Positions 42,277-45,943 of a stretch of 45,943 bases of DNA are shown piece by piece; the first letter of the stretch is position 1; each line of letters starts with the position of its first letter. Below the pieces are notes generated by a model. That model was not told the DNA's origin. It saw only the letters and a program-made list of their open reading frames with translations, and did no database searches. The position numbers were made by a program, and so were the translations under genes. Source of the stretch: Flammeovirga aprica JL-4 (GTDB lineage Bacteria > Bacteroidota > Bacteroidia > Cytophagales > Flammeovirgaceae); NCBI RefSeq assembly GCF_012844305.1, contig NZ_JABANE010000072.1, positions 1 through 45,943 of the forward strand, given 5' to 3'.

Positions 42277-45200
42277 ATGTATGAAAGATTGTACAGAGAG
42301 AAGGAGCAAACTAGTAGTGAAAAAAAGAAAAATTATGCTAGCTATAGTTCTAAAGAGCACACATTTGATCAAGAAGAAAAAGATCCTAACAACGCTTCTC
42401 CGTTAGAGATAAAAATTGAAATATATCCAACGGATGATGAATTGTTCTTTTCATTATACTATTTGGAATCGAATGCGATCTATTCTAATGTGCCAAGAAA
42501 ATGTGTTATCGGCCCACTAAGAACAACTAATCCTTTTGTAGCTGAAGAAATAAGGTTGCCGAATAGTGGTATGATGGCGTTTTATAAGCAACTCAATGCC
42601 GAATTTGAGGGTGTTCAGTTCATAAAATATTATGGTGGAGCTACTGCCTGTTTTACAAAAAAAACGTTTTTCTCCCCTAATGGAAATGAAAAGGGAGGGT
42701 ATACTACTTATGGTTTTAACAAACAATTCAAAATATCTGATTACTTAGGGATTGAGAAAGGACAGAAATTAGATCAGGACTATAAAACTTATAAAAGCAA
42801 ACAACCTCTACCGATTAATTATCATGAAATTTGCAAAAATATTTATGAAGAAACGTTTAGGAATGAAGAGACTTTAGAATATATCAATGTAAAGATTAGA
42901 GAGCTATTGACAATGAATAACATTGTTTTGGAACAGCTACGTAAGGATAATAAGTTGATGTTTTTTGAGCCAATTGAAAAATCACTGCAAAGTGCATTTT
43001 ATACTATTCTAGGACCCAGAGAAGGGGAAATCTTGGAGATGCTGAAAAAAGTAGATGGACATCCTCCTTCTATTGAGAAATTGAAAACTACATTTTCTTC
43101 CATTTATAAGGAGGAGTTAGACGATTTCATTATTGAACATATTCCTAATTATAGAAAGAGATGGTCCAAAGCACTGCCAAATTTGCAGGCAGACCCTCTT
43201 GAACTAGAGTATGAGAAAATGGCGTCAATTATTTATGAATACTATCAAAAGTATCTAGTATCAAAAAAAGTGCTTTTGAAAAAGCTGAATTTAGACGAGG
43301 AAGACGTTAAATCAAGTTCAATCTCAAGCACTATTTTATTTGATACCGGTGTTATAAATAACTATCAGGATGAGATAGAAACAGAATTAATAAAGCTGGA
43401 TCAAAATAGAGCTTCTATCCAGCAATTGGATGCACACCTGCTTGTTTTGGGCACCCCGTTGTTAACTATTTTACATGACATGCGACTTTATGAAGAGTTG
43501 TTGCCTTATATTCCAAGAGTAGCCCCAATAGAATGGAAAGATCAAATCCGCGTGGAAAATGCCGAATATAGTAAAGAAGATATTATTAAAAGAGAAAAAG
43601 AAAGTAACAAAACTTTTAAACCACAACATAAACAAGCCCAGGGATACCTTATTCAATATGATAATGATGGGGCCTTTGGTTATATGGTTTTTGATGGGGA
43701 TACAATAGATGGTATCGTAGATCGGTTTGGAATAAATCAATATGACCTAGAACTTGCCAACTTTTGGTATGAGGTACACGAAAATGGAGAATATGAAAAC
43801 GGTATGGGTACCTTTGAGCTTCAGGAAGGAGATATTTTGTATTTGCCTGATTATTATATACCTAGAAACGGCACTTTGTTTTATAGTTACAACAGGAACA
43901 CAAATACAGGTGTAAAAGTTAAGAAAGAACAAGGGAAGTTTGAAAAGAATTTTTTAGGGGAAAACCTAACTTATAAGGCTCTCAAAGATATACTGAGTAA
44001 ATTTTCAGATGATTTTGATGACAACACAAGGACCTATAATTTTGAAGTGTCAGGCTCAATAGCAATCACCGCACAGCTTTCAGCCTTCTTTTATCTAGGT
44101 TTTGATGGTAAATTTGGTGCATCTGCAGTATCCGGCGATACCAGAGGTTTAAATATTGATTCCTATTGGAGTATTGGAGAAGAAATGGGTGTGGGAAATA
44201 AGAGCATTGCCCATGCAGGATACAGTGTAGGATTACAACGATCCCTTTCTTTGCTTGAAGCTATTAATGGTCGCTATACTTCTATCAAACATTTTATGGC
44301 TTTTCTAGAACTGAACATGTACAAGTATATGCATAAAAATGGATGGGATGATACTCTAGATGAAATGGGCATCAATAAGGAATACTGGAAACATGTAATG
44401 TCAGAAAAAGGAGAGGTATATGATGAGATTTCCAAGGGGTATGTAAGAAAAGTCAATACAAACTTTGTGGCACAGGTAGGGTTAGGTGTAGACGATTTAG
44501 CAGGTATTGATTTTGGTTATCAGTTAAATACCTCTGAAAATTATTTGGTGGATAAACTGGAAACTTGGGATAATATTGAAGACTATTTAAAAATCGATTC
44601 GAATGAGCAGTTGGAAAAGTATAAACAGCTGGACTTAAGTGATAAAAAGTTTGCTAAACTTACGACCGCCAATGGCTTTGAGGGTAATCTATATTTTGAA
44701 GACATCATGTCTAGTACTAATAACAATGATCTAGGTGAATACCTTCATTTACAAATAACTATGCCCAACTACAGTGTGAGTAATGATGGTGATAATTTCA
44801 AAACCTTAAACGACTTTGCAAAAGGTTTGAAAGATGCATTCAATAAAAATAAATCTCTATTTAAGTGGATTGGTCAAAATCCTAAAAGTGCTTCAGCTCT
44901 TGAAGCAAAAAACGCTGCTTTAGGTGAACAAATAGATGAGGTGACAACTAGTGAACTTAATAGACAAAAAAATAGTGATGCAACACGAAAAACAAATCAA
45001 GAAAAACTTGATAATCTACAGATAAAAAAGGAAAAGCGTCAAAGTCAATTTGACAATGCAAATTCAACGGGTAAACAAAAAAAGTATAAGAATCAGGTAG
45101 AGAAAGCAGATAACCAAATCAAAGCACAGCAAAAAGCCATTAAGGAAATTGATGCTCAATATGTGGCAGCTGGTAAAAAGGCAGATCAGAAAATTGATGA

Positions 45201-45943
45201 TTTAAATAAACAACGGACTAAAGGAGAAGCGAAACTGAATAGAACCAAAGAAGTCACAAAACGATTTAATAGTGAGTTAAAAGATTTTAGTTCAAATACA
45301 GAGTTTAAACCAACAAAAACAGAAATGAGAGCCTACACTAAACTCTATTTATGTTTTCAGGCAACTCCTGCAGGTTATAGACAACACTATTTCAGAGTTG
45401 CAGAAGGTATAGTGATGGAGGCTAGTAAAGGAGTAGGGAAAGGACTCTTTTCTGCGGAGGGTGAAATTTTAATGAGCAGTGAAGTAGAAGTTTTTGAATC
45501 GTTGGGGGAGAATACTATTGCTTATACCTCACTTGTTTACAATAGTATTAATAAAGAAGGCATTGAAAGGTTAAATGGGGAGAAAGCAAAAGAGTATGAT
45601 GACCTAGCCAAAGAAATTATGGAAGACGTTAAGGCTGGTAATGAAAATAGAATTCTATCGATGGTTCATATTGATAATATCGAATTGATAGGAATGCGTT
45701 CTTATCCTATGCCAGATTATTATTTTGATCAAGCTATGGGAAGAATCATGCACAGTTTCAGAATGGGTTCAATCTATAATAATTCTTTTGATATGAAAAG
45801 ATGGTCCCCAAACAAACAGAAAAACTTTTCTAAAGCTGTCGAGTATATAAAAGCGAATATCTCCGCAGAAAAATACCCTTCTTTAGTCTTAGCCTATGCC
45901 CAACAAATGAAAAGTTATGGTAAATCAGAGGCCATGGACCGCT
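42277..45943 (+). CDS. Giant protein with LysM-like segment and coiled coil, 3' end outside the window
   Basis: Open for 1222 codons from ATG at 42277 and still open at the window edge. There is no signal peptide: it begins MYERLYREKEQTSSEKKK, a charged, disordered stretch. Residues 40-160 form a beta-rich domain. The middle (about 180-460) is helical, including two long helices. A LysM-like segment stands near 465-535 (YMVFDGDTIDGIVDRFGINQ, then LQEGDILYLPDYYIP). A beta-rich domain follows at 580-830 (SAFFYLGFDGKFG; AHAGYSVGLQRSLSLLE). A strongly charged coiled coil spans about 873-1005. The visible part ends in a mixed domain with FRVAEGIVMEASKG. The layout recalls tail-like or injection-system accessory proteins of Bacteroidota, but no known family is recognised with confidence. 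Confidence 0.7.
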   Translation, partial: MYERLYREKEQTSSEKKKNYASYSSKEHTFDQEEKDPNNASPLEIKIEIYPTDDELFFSLYYLESNAIYSNVPRKCVIGPLRTTNPFVAEEIRLPNSGMMAFYKQLNAEFEGVQFIKYYGGATACFTKKTFFSPNGNEKGGYTTYGFNKQFKISDYLGIEKGQKLDQDYKTYKSKQPLPINYHEICKNIYEETFRNEETLEYINVKIRELLTMNNIVLEQLRKDNKLMFFEPIEKSLQSAFYTILGPREGEILEMLKKVDGHPPSIEKLKTTFSSIYKEELDDFIIEHIPNYRKRWSKALPNLQADPLELEYEKMASIIYEYYQKYLVSKKVLLKKLNLDEEDVKSSSISSTILFDTGVINNYQDEIETELIKLDQNRASIQQLDAHLLVLGTPLLTILHDMRLYEELLPYIPRVAPIEWKDQIRVENAEYSKEDIIKREKESNKTFKPQHKQAQGYLIQYDNDGAFGYMVFDGDTIDGIVDRFGINQYDLELANFWYEVHENGEYENGMGTFELQEGDILYLPDYYIPRNGTLFYSYNRNTNTGVKVKKEQGKFEKNFLGENLTYKALKDILSKFSDDFDDNTRTYNFEVSGSIAITAQLSAFFYLGFDGKFGASAVSGDTRGLNIDSYWSIGEEMGVGNKSIAHAGYSVGLQRSLSLLEAINGRYTSIKHFMAFLELNMYKYMHKNGWDDTLDEMGINKEYWKHVMSEKGEVYDEISKGYVRKVNTNFVAQVGLGVDDLAGIDFGYQLNTSENYLVDKLETWDNIEDYLKIDSNEQLEKYKQLDLSDKKFAKLTTANGFEGNLYFEDIMSSTNNNDLGEYLHLQITMPNYSVSNDGDNFKTLNDFAKGLKDAFNKNKSLFKWIGQNPKSASALEAKNAALGEQIDEVTTSELNRQKNSDATRKTNQEKLDNLQIKKEKRQSQFDNANSTGKQKKYKNQVEKADNQIKAQQKAIKEIDAQYVAAGKKADQKIDDLNKQRTKGEAKLNRTKEVTKRFNSELKDFSSNTEFKPTKTEMRAYTKLYLCFQATPAGYRQHYFRVAEGIVMEASKGVGKGLFSAEGEILMSSEVEVFESLGENTIAYTSLVYNSINKEGIERLNGEKAKEYDDLAKEIMEDVKAGNENRILSMVHIDNIELIGMRSYPMPDYYFDQAMGRIMHSFRMGSIYNNSFDMKRWSPNKQKNFSKAVEYIKANISAEKYPSLVLAYAQQMKSYGKSEAMDR

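Noticed and set aside
1..45943. CRISPR array
   Set aside because: No run of regularly spaced direct repeats with unique spacers was seen. The palindromic elements are dispersed single copies.

Overview
The window looks like chromosomal DNA of a marine, polysaccharide-degrading member of the Bacteroidota, most likely a Flammeovirga-like member of the Cytophagales. The grounds are low GC, many signal peptides ending in Ala-Gln or lipoprotein Cys, a type IX secretion C-terminal domain, AraC and Crp/Fnr regulators without strong Shine-Dalgarno sequences, and a carbohydrate-active gene cluster. The genus is inferred from overall character; no 16S or marker gene is present.

Layout. Bases 1-66 carry the 3' end of a group II intron (end of domain V plus domain VI). 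From 1.0 to 8.5 kb lie a large type IX-exported cadherin-like protein, an RNase Z-like metallo-hydrolase, a PH-domain membrane protein and a secreted putative glycanase. From 8.9 to 22.8 kb nearly every gene is on the minus strand: a RidA pseudogene with one in-frame stop, a PhyH-type dioxygenase, an SRPBCC protein, two intact Crp/Fnr regulators and one broken one, an SMR exporter with an NmrA-like protein, a HAD enzyme, an AhpD-like plus ferritin-like pair, a thiamin-salvage operon (tenA-thiD-patatin), two unknown exported proteins, and an SDR / membrane protein / AraC operon.

From 23.4 to 39.5 kb runs a plus-strand polysaccharide-utilisation cluster. It encodes a GH82-like beta-helix protein, a membrane-bound AraC regulator, a BNR_4 protein of the ulvan-lyase / GH145 type, a GH105-type unsaturated uronyl hydrolase, two tandem GH29 fucosidase-like enzymes, two alpha/beta-hydrolase esterases (one with two NPCBM domains) and a SASA-type O-acetylesterase. 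A likely scheme is chain cleavage by the GH82-like and BNR_4 proteins, removal of unsaturated uronate by GH105, side-chain trimming by GH29, and removal of acetyl groups by the esterases. No SusC/SusD pair and no sulfatase is in the window. A 195-bp repeat in inverted orientation brackets the GH29-to-esterase half of the cluster.

From 40.2 kb to the end lie a DUF3500 lipoprotein with a histidine-rich tail and the first 1222 codons of a very large non-secreted protein with a LysM-like segment and a coiled coil, cut by the window edge.

The intergenic DNA is rich in hairpin elements of several families. The most striking is a 136-137 bp element predicted to fold as four short hairpins on a common stem. 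It is present twice with conserved outer arms and an inverted core, and once as a decayed relative.
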